A stretch of DNA of 64,000 nucleotides from NCBI RefSeq assembly GCF_030678875.1, contig NZ_JAUUDS010000006.1, positions 153,878 to 217,877 on the forward strand. The letters are read 5' to 3'. A program made the position numbers and the translations under genes. Shown here piece after piece: positions 55,118 through 64,000 of this stretch. The first letter of the stretch is position 1; every line of letters begins with the position of its first letter. A model generated the notes under the pieces. The model was given only the letters and a program-made list of their open reading frames with translations. It was not told where the DNA came from and ran no database searches. The stretch comes from Sphingomonas aurea (GTDB lineage Bacteria > Pseudomonadota > Alphaproteobacteria > Sphingomonadales > Sphingomonadaceae).

Positions 55118-55210
55118 TCTTTGTGCTCTCGCAAAGGCGGGAGCCCAGTGCCTTCGCCGCAGAGGTGAGGCTAGGTAATACTGGGCTCCCGCCTTCGCGG
55201 GAGAACACAG
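55118..55210. repeat. Palindromic repeat before etfA
   Basis: GTGCTCTCGCAAAGGCGGGA with GCCCAGT on the left pairs with ACTGGGCTCCCGCC and GCGGGAGAACACA on the right. The 239-base gap also shows a degenerate GTCATCACGAA/GGATGACGG pair at ~55030-55095. Confidence 0.7.
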
Positions 55211-55225
55211 GCAGAGAGCGGTCGA

Positions 55226-56155
55226 TTACAGCTTTTCGGTCAGCTCCGGCACCACCTTGAACAGGTCGCCGACCAGGCCGAGGTCGGCGACCTGGAAGAT
55301 CGGGGCGTCCTCGTCCTTGTTGATCGCGATGATCGTCTTGCTGTCCTTCATGCCCGCCAAATGCTGGATCGCGCCGGAAATCCCAACCGCGACATAGACC
55401 TCGGGTGCCACGATCTTGCCCGTCTGGCCGACCTGATAGTCGTTGGGAGCATAGCCCGCATCGACCGCGGCGCGGCTGGCGCCGACACCGGCGCCCAGCT
55501 TGTCGGCGAGCGGGTCGATCAGCGCGTGGAACTGCTCTTCCGAGCCGAGCGCACGGCCACCAGAGACGATGATCTTGGCGCTGGTCAGCTCGGGCCGGGC
55601 ATTTGCGGCGATCTCCGACCCGGCGAAGGTCGACAATCCCGTGTCGCCGGTCGAGGCGACGGCCTCGACGATACCCGAACCACCCTCCGCCGCCGCCTTG
55701 TCGAACGCGGTGCCGCGGATCGTCAGGACCTTCTTGGCGTCTGCGGTCTGAACGGTGGCGATCGCATTGCCGGCGTAGATCGGCCGGGTGAAGGTGTCCG
55801 GCCCCTCGACCGACAGCACTTCGGAGATCTGCATCACGTCGAGCAGCGCGGCGACGCGCGGCGCGATGTTCTTGCCGGTCGTGGTGGCGGGCACGACGAA
55901 CGCATCGTGATGGCCCATCAGCTCGACCACCAGCGGTGCAACATTCTCGGCGAGCGCATGGGCAAAGGCCGCGTCGTCGGCGACATGGACCTTGCCCACG
56001 CCGGCGATCTTCGCCGCCGCCTGCGCAACGCCATCGACGCCCTGACCGGCAACCAGCAGATGCACCTCGCCCAGCTGCGACGCGGCGGTGACCGCGGCGA
56101 GCGTGGCGTCCTTCACCGTCGAGCCGTCATGCTCGACCCAGACCAGAGTCTTCAC
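55226..56155 (-). CDS. etfA: Electron transfer flavoprotein subunit alpha
   Basis: 309 residues. Carries [46 protein letters not shown] (in part), [20 protein letters not shown] and [15 protein letters not shown] are the FAD domain. Accepts electrons from acyl-CoA dehydrogenases such as the isobutyryl-CoA enzyme here. Overlaps etfB by ATGA. Confidence 0.97.
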   Translation of the reverse strand: MKTLVWVEHDGSTVKDATLAAVTAASQLGEVHLLVAGQGVDGVAQAAAKIAGVGKVHVADDAAFAHALAENVAPLVVELMGHHDAFVVPATTTGKNIAPRVAALLDVMQISEVLSVEGPDTFTRPIYAGNAIATVQTADAKKVLTIRGTAFDKAAAEGGSGIVEAVASTGDTGLSTFAGSEIAANARPELTSAKIIVSGGRALGSEEQFHALIDPLADKLGAGVGASRAAVDAGYAPNDYQVGQTGKIVAPEVYVAVGISGAIQHLAGMKDSKTIIAINKDEDAPIFQVADLGLVGDLFKVVPELTEKL

Positions 56156-56901
56156 TTCGCCACTCCCATCGCCTTCAGCTTCATCACCAGCTCGTCGACA
56201 TCGGCGACCTTGACGCCGGCCGAGCGCTTGTTGGGCTCGGCGACCTTCAGCGTCGTCAGGCGCGGGGTCACGTCGACGCCAAAATCGGCGGCGGTCTTCT
56301 GCGCCAAGGGCTTGGACTTGGCCTTCATGATGTTGGGCAGCGAGGCATAGCGCGGCTCGTTTAGGCGCAGGTCGGTCGTGACGATCGCCGGCAGCTTCAG
56401 GTCATCAGTTTCAAGCCCGCCGTCGACCTCGCGCGTCACCTTGGCGGTTTCGCCCGCGATCTCGACCTTCGACGCGAACGTGCCCTGCGCCCAGCCGAGC
56501 AGGCCGGCGAGCATCTGCCCGGTCTGGTTGTTGTCGTCGTCGATCGCCTGCTTGCCCAGAATGACCAGCTGCGGCTGCTCCTCCTCGACGATCTTCGCCA
56601 GGATCTTGGCGACGCCGAGCGGCTCGACCTTCGTGTCGCTGGTGACGAGAATGCCGCGGTCTGCGCCCATCGCGAGCGCGGTGCGGATCGTCTCCTGCGC
56701 CTTCTGCTCCCCGATCGAGACGACCACGATCTCGGTGACGCCGGCGCGGTCCTTCAGCCGGATCGCCTCCTCGACGGCGATCTCGTCGAAGGGGTTCATC
56801 GACATCTTGACGTTGGCCAGGTCGACACCCGTCCCGTCCGCCTTCACCCGCGGCTTCACGTTATAGTCAAGCACGCGCTTGACCGGCACCAGCACCTTCA
56901 T
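56152..56901 (-). CDS. etfB: Electron transfer flavoprotein subunit beta
   Basis: 249 residues. [20 protein letters not shown] and [17 protein letters not shown] open the AMP-binding subunit; [20 protein letters not shown] and [20 protein letters not shown] are conserved, and [20 protein letters not shown] is the recognition loop contacting the dehydrogenase. GAGAGGAG is 5 bases before the ATG at 56901. Confidence 0.97.
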   Translation of the reverse strand: MKVLVPVKRVLDYNVKPRVKADGTGVDLANVKMSMNPFDEIAVEEAIRLKDRAGVTEIVVVSIGEQKAQETIRTALAMGADRGILVTSDTKVEPLGVAKILAKIVEEEQPQLVILGKQAIDDDNNQTGQMLAGLLGWAQGTFASKVEIAGETAKVTREVDGGLETDDLKLPAIVTTDLRLNEPRYASLPNIMKAKSKPLAQKTAADFGVDVTPRLTTLKVAEPNKRSAGVKVADVDELVMKLKAMGVAK

Positions 56902-57046
56902 CGGGGCTCCTCTCGGGTCAACAATCCGGTTCGTGGGTCGCACTAGTCACGAACAGGGCATTTTCGCAAGTCCGGTATGGTTCGGCAGCCTCGTCATGCC
57001 GGGCTGGTCCCGTCATGACGCGCGCCAACGATCTCACAACGAAGAA

Positions 57047-57072
57047 GGGCCCGGACGTTTCCGTCCGAGCCC
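57047..57072 (-). terminator. Terminator-like hairpin after sucC
   Basis: On the minus strand GGGCTCGGACG and CGTCCGGGCCC form an 11-bp stem with a GAAA loop, followed by TTCTTCGTT. It lies 30 bases after the sucC stop. One G-T wobble in the stem. Confidence 0.7.
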
Positions 57073-57101
57073 CTCGGCATAGCGGAAGATCCGCCGCACG
57101 A

Positions 57102-58301
<1,200 letters not shown>

Positions 58302-58396
58302 GGGCGGCCTCGCCTTATGATGCTATCGGGAACGTACCGCCCTTTGCACAGGCGGGCACGCGAATCCACCCTAACCGGACAGCGTGAGCAAATCGT

Positions 58397-58417
58397 TATT
58401 GCGAGTGCAACGCAATA
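58397..58417. promoter_or_regulatory. Inverted repeat between sucC and crtZ
   Basis: Arms TATTGCG and CGCAATA with a 7-base spacer, ending 12 bases before the crtZ start. The TTGCGA...CGCAA layout is loosely like a Fur-family box, but the spacer differs, so the regulator is unknown. Confidence 0.35.
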
Positions 58418-58429
58418 GATGGAACTACG

Positions 58430-58954
58430 ATGCCCTGGCCGCTCGGCGCCCTGATCCTCCTCCTGACCGTGATCGGCATGGAAGGCTTTGCCTATGCCGC
58501 CCATCGCTGGTTGATGCACGGACCCGGCTGGTTCCTCCACGCCAGCCACCACCGCGCGCGCCCCGGCAACTGGGAGTGGAACGACCTGTATGCGGCGATC
58601 TTCGCGGTGCCGTCGATCGTGCTGCTGCTGGGCGGGTTGCAATGGGGCTGGTGGCCGGGCTGTGCCTGGATCGGCGCCGGGATCGCGGCCTATGGCGCGA
58701 TCTATTTCGGGTTCCACGACGTGATCGTCCACCAGCGCATCCCCACCCGCTACCTGCCGAAGTCGCGCTACATGAAGCGGATCGTCCAGGCGCACCGGCT
58801 GCACCATGTCGTCGAGACGAAGGAGGGCAACGTCTCGTTCGGGTTCCTGGTCGCGCCCCGGCCCGAGTCGCTAAAGGCGGAGCTGAAGCGGCGGTCGCGG
58901 GCCGGCGTCCGCGCACCTAAAACGACCGGGGCGGACGCATCAACGCGGCCTTAA
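58430..58954 (+). CDS. crtZ: Beta-carotene hydroxylase
   Basis: 174 residues, integral membrane di-iron hydroxylase of the fatty acid hydroxylase superfamily. The His clusters are HRWLMHG, HASHH, FHDVIVH and HRLHH, exactly the CrtZ set. Adds 3-hydroxyl groups to beta-carotene, giving zeaxanthin and downstream nostoxanthin-type pigments in sphingomonads. Divergent from sucC; not next to other crt genes here. Confidence 0.94.
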   Translation: MPWPLGALILLLTVIGMEGFAYAAHRWLMHGPGWFLHASHHRARPGNWEWNDLYAAIFAVPSIVLLLGGLQWGWWPGCAWIGAGIAAYGAIYFGFHDVIVHQRIPTRYLPKSRYMKRIVQAHRLHHVVETKEGNVSFGFLVAPRPESLKAELKRRSRAGVRAPKTTGADASTRP

Positions 58955-58978
58955 CCGTCCCTGCCTCAGGGTCGGGCC

Positions 58979-59323
58979 ATGGAACGCCCGGTCTTCAACC
59001 CGCCCTTCGCGCCCGCTCCGCCGCCGCCCGGCGCGACCCACGATCGGCGCGACACCGCGCGGCGGTCGGTGCGGATGCACGCGCACCTGCGCGATCGGGG
59101 TCAGACACGGTTCGATATCGACGTCAGCGACCTGTCGACGACCGGCTTCCGCGCGGCGACCGCCTTTACCCTCTATCCCGGCACGATCGTGTGGCTGACC
59201 CTGCCCGGCCTCGCGCCGATCGAGGCGGTGGTCGCGTGGCACGACCGCTATCACTATGGCTGCACCTTCGCGCGGCCGCTACACCCTGCGGTGTTCGATC
59301 ACATCGTGGGCATGTCCCACTAG
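58979..59323 (+). CDS. PilZ-domain protein
   Basis: 114 residues. The c-di-GMP-binding motifs are RRDTARRS (R-x-x-x-R) and DVSDLSTTGFR (D-x-S-x-x-G), with the following beta strands TIVWLTLPGLAPIEAVVAW. A Pro-rich N-terminal tail (NPPFAPAPPPPG) precedes the domain. Single-domain PilZ adaptor, cytoplasmic; partner unknown. It follows crtZ by 24 bases. Confidence 0.88.
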   Translation: MERPVFNPPFAPAPPPPGATHDRRDTARRSVRMHAHLRDRGQTRFDIDVSDLSTTGFRAATAFTLYPGTIVWLTLPGLAPIEAVVAWHDRYHYGCTFARPLHPAVFDHIVGMSH

Positions 59324-59377
59324 CGACGACAGCAAGGCCGCCGCCGCCCGGTAAGGGCGTGTCCGATCGATCGGCGA

Positions 59378-60313
59378 TCAATCGAACAGGCTGGACACGC
59401 TCGTCTCGTCCGCGATCCGCTTGATCGCCTCGCCGAGCAGCGGGGCGATGGGCAGGTGGCGGATCTTGTCCGTCGTGCCGATCGACTCGTGGTTGCCGAT
59501 CGAGTCGGTGATGACCAGCTCGCGCAAGGCCGATCCCGCCACCCGCGCCACCGCGCCGCCCGACAGCACGCCGTGGGTGACATAGGCGACGACGTCCTCC
59601 GCCCCCGCCTCGCGCAGCGCCGCCGCGGCGTTGCAGAGCGTGCCGGCCGAGTCGACGATGTCGTCGATCAGCACGCAGAACCGGCCCTCGACATCGCCGA
59701 TGATGTTCATCACCTCCGATTCGCCGGCACGCTCGCGCCGCTTGTCGACGATGGCGAGCGGGGCATTGTCGAGTCGCTTGGCGAGTTGGCGCGCGCGGAC
59801 CACCCCGCCGACGTCGGGCGACACGACCATCAGGTTGCGGTCGCGGAACCGCGCCAGAATGTCCGCTGACATCACCGGTGCGGCGTAGAGATTGTCGGTC
59901 GGGATGTCGAAGAAGCCCTGGATCTGCCCGGCGTGCAGATCGACCGACAGCACGCGGTCGGCGCCCGCCACGGTGATGAGGTTGGCCACCAGCTTGGCCG
60001 AGATCGGCGTGCGCGGCCCCGGTTTCCGGTCCTGCCGCGCATAGCCCATATACGGGATCACCGCGGTGATGCGCCGCGCCGACGCGCGCTTCAGCGCGTC
60101 GATGATGATGAGCAGTTCCATCAGATTGTCGTTGGCGGGATAGCCGGTCGACTGGATGACGAACACGTCCTCGCCGCGGACATTCTCCTGGATCTCGACG
60201 AAGATCTCCTCGTCGGCGAAGCGGCGGACCAGCGCATCGGTCAGCGGGCTTTCCAGATACTGGGCGATCGCGCGCGCGAGCGGCAGGTTCGAATTACCGG
60301 TAATCAGTTTCAT
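59378..60313 (-). CDS. prs: Ribose-phosphate pyrophosphokinase
   Basis: 311 residues. Makes PRPP from ribose 5-phosphate and ATP. Motifs: [72 protein letters not shown] and the PRPP loop [17 protein letters not shown]. Start 60313 begins the conserved N terminus. Divergent from gltX. Confidence 0.97.
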   Translation of the reverse strand: MKLITGNSNLPLARAIAQYLESPLTDALVRRFADEEIFVEIQENVRGEDVFVIQSTGYPANDNLMELLIIIDALKRASARRITAVIPYMGYARQDRKPGPRTPISAKLVANLITVAGADRVLSVDLHAGQIQGFFDIPTDNLYAAPVMSADILARFRDRNLMVVSPDVGGVVRARQLAKRLDNAPLAIVDKRRERAGESEVMNIIGDVEGRFCVLIDDIVDSAGTLCNAAAALREAGAEDVVAYVTHGVLSGGAVARVAGSALRELVITDSIGNHESIGTTDKIRHLPIAPLLGEAIKRIADETSVSSLFD

Positions 60314-60395
60314 CTGTGTGACTCCCCGCGTCGCGCACGCCCTTAGGGGCCGGGAGCGGGTAGCGAAAGAGGGTGCGGACACGTAGGGCGGGATC

Positions 60396-61724
60396 ATGAC
60401 CACCACCCGCTTCGCCCCGTCGCCCACCGGGCGGCTGCACGTCGGCAACATCCGCGCCGCGCTCCACAACTGGCTGTGGGCGAGGAAGACCGGCGGACGC
60501 TTCGTGCTGCGCATCGACGACACCGACGCGGAGCGGAGCGAGGAGCGCTTCGTCGACGCGATCCGCCGCGACCTCGACTGGCTGGGCCTGACCCCCGACA
60601 CCGAGATACGCCAGTCGGAACGGTTCGCGCTCTACGGTGCGCGATTCGACGCGCTGGTCGCCGATGGCCGCATCTATCCGGCCTATGAAAGCGCACAGGA
60701 ACTGGACCTGAAGCGCAAGGTGCTGCTCGGCCGCGGGCTGCCGCCGGTGTACGACCGCGCCGCGCTGGCACTGTCGGACGCGCAGAAGGCGGCGCTCGAG
60801 GCAGACGGCGTCCGACCGCACTGGCGCTTTCGCCTGGACCACGCGATGCCGCTGGCGTGGGACGATCTGGTGCGCGGACCGCAGAACTTCGATCCGTCGA
60901 CGATGAGCGATCCGGTCGTGCGCCGCGCGGACGGATCGTGGCTCTACATGCTGCCCTCGGCGATCGACGATATCGACCTGGGCATCAGCCATGTCGTGCG
61001 CGGCGAGGACCATGTGTCGAACACCGCGCTGCAATTGCAGATGTTCGCGGCGATGGGCGCGACGCCGCCCGCCTTCGCGCACACGGCGCTGCTGACCGGC
61101 GCCGAGGGGAAATTGTCGAAGCGGCTGGGCTCGCTGGGCGTCGATCATTTCCGCGATGTCGGGATCGAACCGGCTGCGGTGCGCGCGCTCCTCGCCCGGA
61201 TCGGGACGAGCGATCCGGTCGAGCCGCTGGTCGATATGGCGCCGCTGGTCGAGGGGTTCGCTTTCGCCCATTTCGGCCGCGCGCCGGCGCGGTTCGACGA
61301 GGCGGAACTGGCGCAGCTGAACGCGCGCATCGTCCACCAGCTGCCCCACGACACAGTCGCCGACCGGCTGCCCGCCGGCATGGGTGCGGCGGAGTGGGAT
61401 GCGGTGCGGCCGAACCTGGCGACGGTCGCGGATGCGGCGTCATGGTGGCAGGTGATCGAGGGGCCAGTCGCGGCGCCCGCCCCGGCGGAAGATGACGTCG
61501 CCTATCTGGCGCAGGCGGCCGAGGCGGCGGCGGCGATCGACTGGGCGGGCGATCCCTGGCACGCACTGACCGCCACGCTGAAGGAGGCGACCGGGCGCAA
61601 GGGCAAGCCGCTGTTCCTGCCGCTGCGCCGCGCGCTGACCGGGCTGGACCATGGGCCGGACATGACGGCGCTGCTGCCGCTGATCGGACGCGAACGGGCG
61701 GTCGCACGGTTGCGAGGCGACTGA
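60396..61724 (+). CDS. gltX: Glutamyl-tRNA synthetase
   Basis: 442 residues. [20 protein letters not shown] (HVGN variant of HIGH) and [16 protein letters not shown] (KLSKR). The C-terminal ~150 residues are a helical anticodon-binding domain. Shorter than the ~470-residue main GluRS, which fits the second GltX of alphaproteobacteria that often charges tRNA-Gln for amidation. No gatCAB in the window, so this role is inferred. Confidence 0.93.
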   Translation: MTTTRFAPSPTGRLHVGNIRAALHNWLWARKTGGRFVLRIDDTDAERSEERFVDAIRRDLDWLGLTPDTEIRQSERFALYGARFDALVADGRIYPAYESAQELDLKRKVLLGRGLPPVYDRAALALSDAQKAALEADGVRPHWRFRLDHAMPLAWDDLVRGPQNFDPSTMSDPVVRRADGSWLYMLPSAIDDIDLGISHVVRGEDHVSNTALQLQMFAAMGATPPAFAHTALLTGAEGKLSKRLGSLGVDHFRDVGIEPAAVRALLARIGTSDPVEPLVDMAPLVEGFAFAHFGRAPARFDEAELAQLNARIVHQLPHDTVADRLPAGMGAAEWDAVRPNLATVADAASWWQVIEGPVAAPAPAEDDVAYLAQAAEAAAAIDWAGDPWHALTATLKEATGRKGKPLFLPLRRALTGLDHGPDMTALLPLIGRERAVARLRGD

Positions 61725-61847
61725 CGAGCTGCCGACTCTCTGCGCCCGTCATGCGTCGATCAGGTGCACTTGCCTTCCCCTACGGAAAGCGTAACATCAC
61801 GGGTGCGAAACGGCCGACTCGCTCACTCTGGAAGAGGAGACGGGTGC

Positions 61848-62513
61848 ATGTATGCGGAACGTTACACCGGCGATCGCCGGTTCAGTCTCGGCGGGCTCGC
61901 GGCAGCGGTCGGGATCAACGCCGCGGTGATCGGCGCGCTGATGGTCGCGGCACCGCTGGTGACCAAGGCGCCGGCGCCCGACGGACCACTCGAAACCTAT
62001 CGCGTGCCGATCGAACCGCCGCCCCCACCAGATCCCGCCCCGCGCCGCGAGGCGAAGGCGCCGACCCGGATCGAGGCGCCGTTGCCGCCCCTTCCGCTGC
62101 CTCCGACCGACCGCTGGACGGTACAGCCGCTGCCGCCGATCCCCGATGAGCCGACGGGCGACGGCACCATGGCGGGCACCGGAACCGGGCCGGTAGGGAC
62201 GCCGACACCCGTGCCCGCACTGCCGGTGATCGTCGCACCGGGGGTGGACCCGCGCTACGCCGGCGATTTCCAGCCCGCCTATCCGCCCTCCGAGCAGCGG
62301 CTGGGCAATGTCGGCACGGTGACGGTGCGGGTGCTGATCGGCATCGATGGCCGCGTGAAGCAGGTCGAGCGGGTGGCGGCGACCAGCGACGCCTTCTTCC
62401 GCGCGACCGAGCGACAGGCGCTGTCCCGCTGGCGCTTCCGCCCCGGCACGCGCGACGGGGTGGCGCAGGAGGCGTGGCGGACGATGACGGTGCGGTTCGT
62501 GCTGGATAGCTGA
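61848..62513 (+). CDS. TonB-family energy transducer protein
   Basis: 221 residues: N-terminal membrane helix (about 13-35, LGGLAAAVGINAAVIGALMV), a Pro-rich periplasm-spanning segment ([24 protein letters not shown]), and a C-terminal TonB domain (YPPSEQRLGNVGTVTVRVLI, then RATERQALSRWRFRPGTRDG). Couples the proton motive force to outer-membrane receptors. AAGAGGAGA precedes the ATG by 7 bases. No exbBD adjacent. Confidence 0.88.
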   Translation: MYAERYTGDRRFSLGGLAAAVGINAAVIGALMVAAPLVTKAPAPDGPLETYRVPIEPPPPPDPAPRREAKAPTRIEAPLPPLPLPPTDRWTVQPLPPIPDEPTGDGTMAGTGTGPVGTPTPVPALPVIVAPGVDPRYAGDFQPAYPPSEQRLGNVGTVTVRVLIGIDGRVKQVERVAATSDAFFRATERQALSRWRFRPGTRDGVAQEAWRTMTVRFVLDS

Positions 62514-62540
62514 ACCGCGTTCGCGCAGAGACTTGACGAA

Positions 62541-62708
62541 GAATGGGTTCGCGCGAAGACGCAAAGACGCGACGGTGTTTCGGTTGCCGCAGCGTGGCCG
62601 CCCGATCGCCGCACCGGTCGAAATGCTGCCGCGCGGCTGGGGGCGAACCCTCCGCGGCTCGGCGCGGATCCTCTTCTACCTTCGCGTCTTAGCGTCTTGG
62701 CGCGAACA
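62541..62708. repeat. Inverted repeat with CGAAGACGCAAAGACGCG arms
   Basis: Left arm GTTCGCGCGAAGACGCAAAG and right arm CGCGTCTTAGCGTCTTGGCG with GAACA. It is the uninterrupted form of the element split by insertions at 3449-3826. Gap 62514-62800 holds only this plus a short leader. Confidence 0.78.
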
Positions 62709-62800
62709 GCATCCACCCTCCGCCGCCTTTCCGGCGTACGGCTAGGCTTCGCCACACTGCCCACTGGCGCTCGGACAGGCGAGCGCCTATTTTCAGCGAC

Positions 62801-63148
62801 ATGAACTTCTTCGGCCGCATGTCGCCCCTGCGCGCGTATCGGGACCTTCGCGTGTTCTTCGCGGGGCGTGAGCCTTACGAACTGTGGTTCCTGATAGCGG
62901 CGATGGCGATAACCGGCTTCTTCATCTACGCCTTCGCCAAGGACAGCGCGATCGAGCCGGCGTACAAGCGCGACATCGTCTATGTCGAGCAGTGGAAGGC
63001 GGATCGCACCGACGCGCAGATCCGCGCGCAGCAGGCGGTCGACGCGCCGATCAAGGCAAAGCGGCTGGCCGAACAGAAGGCGGCGCAGGAAGAGCGGCAG
63101 CGGGGCTTCAAGAAGCTGGACGACGCGATGTCGCGCTGGGGGCTCTGA
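62801..63148 (+). CDS. Small membrane protein upstream of ribD
   Basis: 115 residues with one transmembrane helix (about 29-47, LWFLIAAMAITGFFIYAFA) and a charged helical C-terminal part rich in Gln, Ala, Arg (AEQKAAQEERQRGF). The first 28 residues are basic and likely cytoplasmic. It ends 8 bases before the ribD start, suggesting a shared transcript. Not recognised; no function assigned. Confidence 0.7.
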   Translation: MNFFGRMSPLRAYRDLRVFFAGREPYELWFLIAAMAITGFFIYAFAKDSAIEPAYKRDIVYVEQWKADRTDAQIRAQQAVDAPIKAKRLAEQKAAQEERQRGFKKLDDAMSRWGL

Positions 63149-63156
63149 GCCCCATA

Positions 63157-64000
63157 ATGGACGATGCACGCCGGATGCGCGCCGCGCTCGCGCTGGCCGA
63201 GCGCGGACGCGGGCGGACGGTGCCCAATCCCAATGTCGGATGCGTGATCGTGGCGGACGGCCGCGTGGTCGGCCGCGGCTGGACGCAGCCGGGCGGGCGT
63301 CCCCATGCCGAGGCGATGGCGCTGGCCGAGGCGGGCGAGAAGTCGCGCGGCGCGACTTGCTACGTCACGCTGGAGCCATGCGCGCATCGCTCCGAACGCG
63401 GGCCGGCGTGCAGCGACCTGCTGGCGGCGGCAGGCGTCGCGCGGGTGGTGGCGGCGATCGAGGACCCCGATCCACGGACCGCGGGCGCGGGATTTGCGCG
63501 GCTGCGCGCGGCGGGGATTGCGGTGACGACGGGGATCGAGGCGGACGCGGCTCGGCGGTCGATGGCGGGGTTCCTGACGCGGGCGGCGCTGGGGCGGCCG
63601 TTCGTGACCCTGAAGCTGGCGACCTCGCTCGACGGGTGCATCGCCCGCAGCGACGGCGAGAGCCGCTGGATCACCGGTGCGGAGGCGCGGGCGCACGCGC
63701 ATCTGGAGCGGGCACGGCATGAGGCGATCCTGGTCGGGCGCGGGACGCTGGCGGCGGATGCGCCGCGGCTGGACGTGCGGCTGGCGGGGCTGGAAGACCG
63801 GTCGCCGCAGCGTGTCGTGTTGAGTACGGCGACCACATACTGTTCACCGGCGGAGGCCGGGGCCCAGTTGGGAGACGAGCGCGCTTCCATCGCTGGAACC
63901 AGCCCAACTGGGCCCCGGCCCTCGCCGGGGAACAGGGAAGTGGGCGACTGGATCATCCTGCCCTCGCCCACCGCCATTGCCGAACTCCCCGGCGACCATC
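63157..64000 (+). CDS. ribD: Riboflavin biosynthesis deaminase/reductase RibD (5' part)
   Basis: 281 residues are visible; the gene runs past the end of the window. N-terminal deaminase: PNPNVGCVIV, PHAEAMAL (zinc His and catalytic Glu), and TLEPCAHRSERGPACSDLL (zinc Cys residues). The reductase domain starts at RPFVTLKLATSLDGCIARSD and continues RHEAILVGRGTLAADAPRLD. A palindromic repeat at 63839-63936 lies in frame and adds a stretch rich in Pro, Gly and Ser that has no counterpart in the usual RibD sequence. Confidence 0.93.
   Translation, partial: MDDARRMRAALALAERGRGRTVPNPNVGCVIVADGRVVGRGWTQPGGRPHAEAMALAEAGEKSRGATCYVTLEPCAHRSERGPACSDLLAAAGVARVVAAIEDPDPRTAGAGFARLRAAGIAVTTGIEADAARRSMAGFLTRAALGRPFVTLKLATSLDGCIARSDGESRWITGAEARAHAHLERARHEAILVGRGTLAADAPRLDVRLAGLEDRSPQRVVLSTATTYCSPAEAGAQLGDERASIAGTSPTGPRPSPGNREVGDWIILPSPTAIAELPGDH
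63839..63936. repeat. Palindromic repeat in frame inside ribD
   Basis: Left arm 63839-63872 (starts ACTGTTCACCGGCGGAGG) and right arm 63903-63936 (ends CTCGCCGGGGAACAGG) are 34 bases each and complementary at all but a few positions, with a 30-base loop. It belongs with the GGGCCCAGT/ACTGGGCCC type of element also hinted at in 55118-55210. Confidence 0.8.

Overview
The window looks like a chromosomal segment of a high-G+C alphaproteobacterium, most likely a sphingomonad (Sphingomonas or a close relative). The signs are a class I lysyl-tRNA synthetase, a PEP-CTERM protein of the PEPxxWA type, CrtZ carotenoid hydroxylase, an isolated sucC beside etfBA, a complete valine-degradation operon, and many palindromic intergenic repeats of the kind seen in sphingomonad genomes. 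Genes are dense, and operons are often coupled by 4-bp stop/start overlaps (ATGA, GTGA or TTGA). The assignment rests on gene content and my recognition of families, not on a database search.

Layout. 1-1831: end of a nucleoside transporter, a VapBC-like toxin-antitoxin pair and a MerR/TipAS regulator. 1839-11055: PEP-CTERM phytase-like esterase, 3-hydroxyacyl-CoA dehydrogenase, DUF1176 lipoprotein, ergothioneine genes egtB-egtD, PduO-type adenosyltransferase, gluQRS, an HNH protein and an EF-hand lipoprotein. 11407-20596: ppc, ogt, thioesterase, DedA, oligopeptidase B, retropepsin-like protease and aminopeptidase P. 20663-23403: tRNA-Thr(GGT), then a lower-G+C phage-derived remnant carrying a membrane/GAF two-gene cassette, ending in a truncated WYL-type regulator. 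23414-25081: ald with a divergent Lrp-type regulator. 25187-34361: D-galactose and L-arabinose catabolism (dgoK, dgoA, sugar 1-dehydrogenase, GH43, GH51, ketoglutarate semialdehyde dehydrogenase, AraD1/FAH protein, GntR regulator). 34835-41072: valine operon (mmsA, a lipoprotein, isobutyryl-CoA dehydrogenase, 3-hydroxyisobutyryl-CoA hydrolase, enoyl-CoA hydratase, mmsB). 41284-45063: sulfate activation (cysQ, cysD, cysN/C). 45305-51379: SixA-like phosphatase, DinG-type helicase, O-antigen ligase-like protein and acyltransferase. 51577-64000: lysS, an HTH protein, ohr/ohrR, etfBA, sucC, crtZ, PilZ, prs, gltX, a TonB-family protein, a small membrane protein and the start of ribD.

Functional links. 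Hydrolysis of arabinan or arabinoxylan (GH51, GH43) feeds oxidative L-arabinose breakdown to 2-oxoglutarate, next to the DeLey-Doudoroff galactose genes. Valine-derived electrons from the acyl-CoA dehydrogenase would pass to EtfAB. CysDNC makes PAPS and CysQ removes PAP.

The least ordinary parts are the phage remnant at 20.7-23.4 kb with its GAF cassette between two homologous protein tails, a palindromic repeat sitting in frame inside ribD, a palindrome inside the cys operon that supplies a ribosome-binding site, nested palindromes near 3.5 kb, and a lipoprotein gene embedded in the valine operon.
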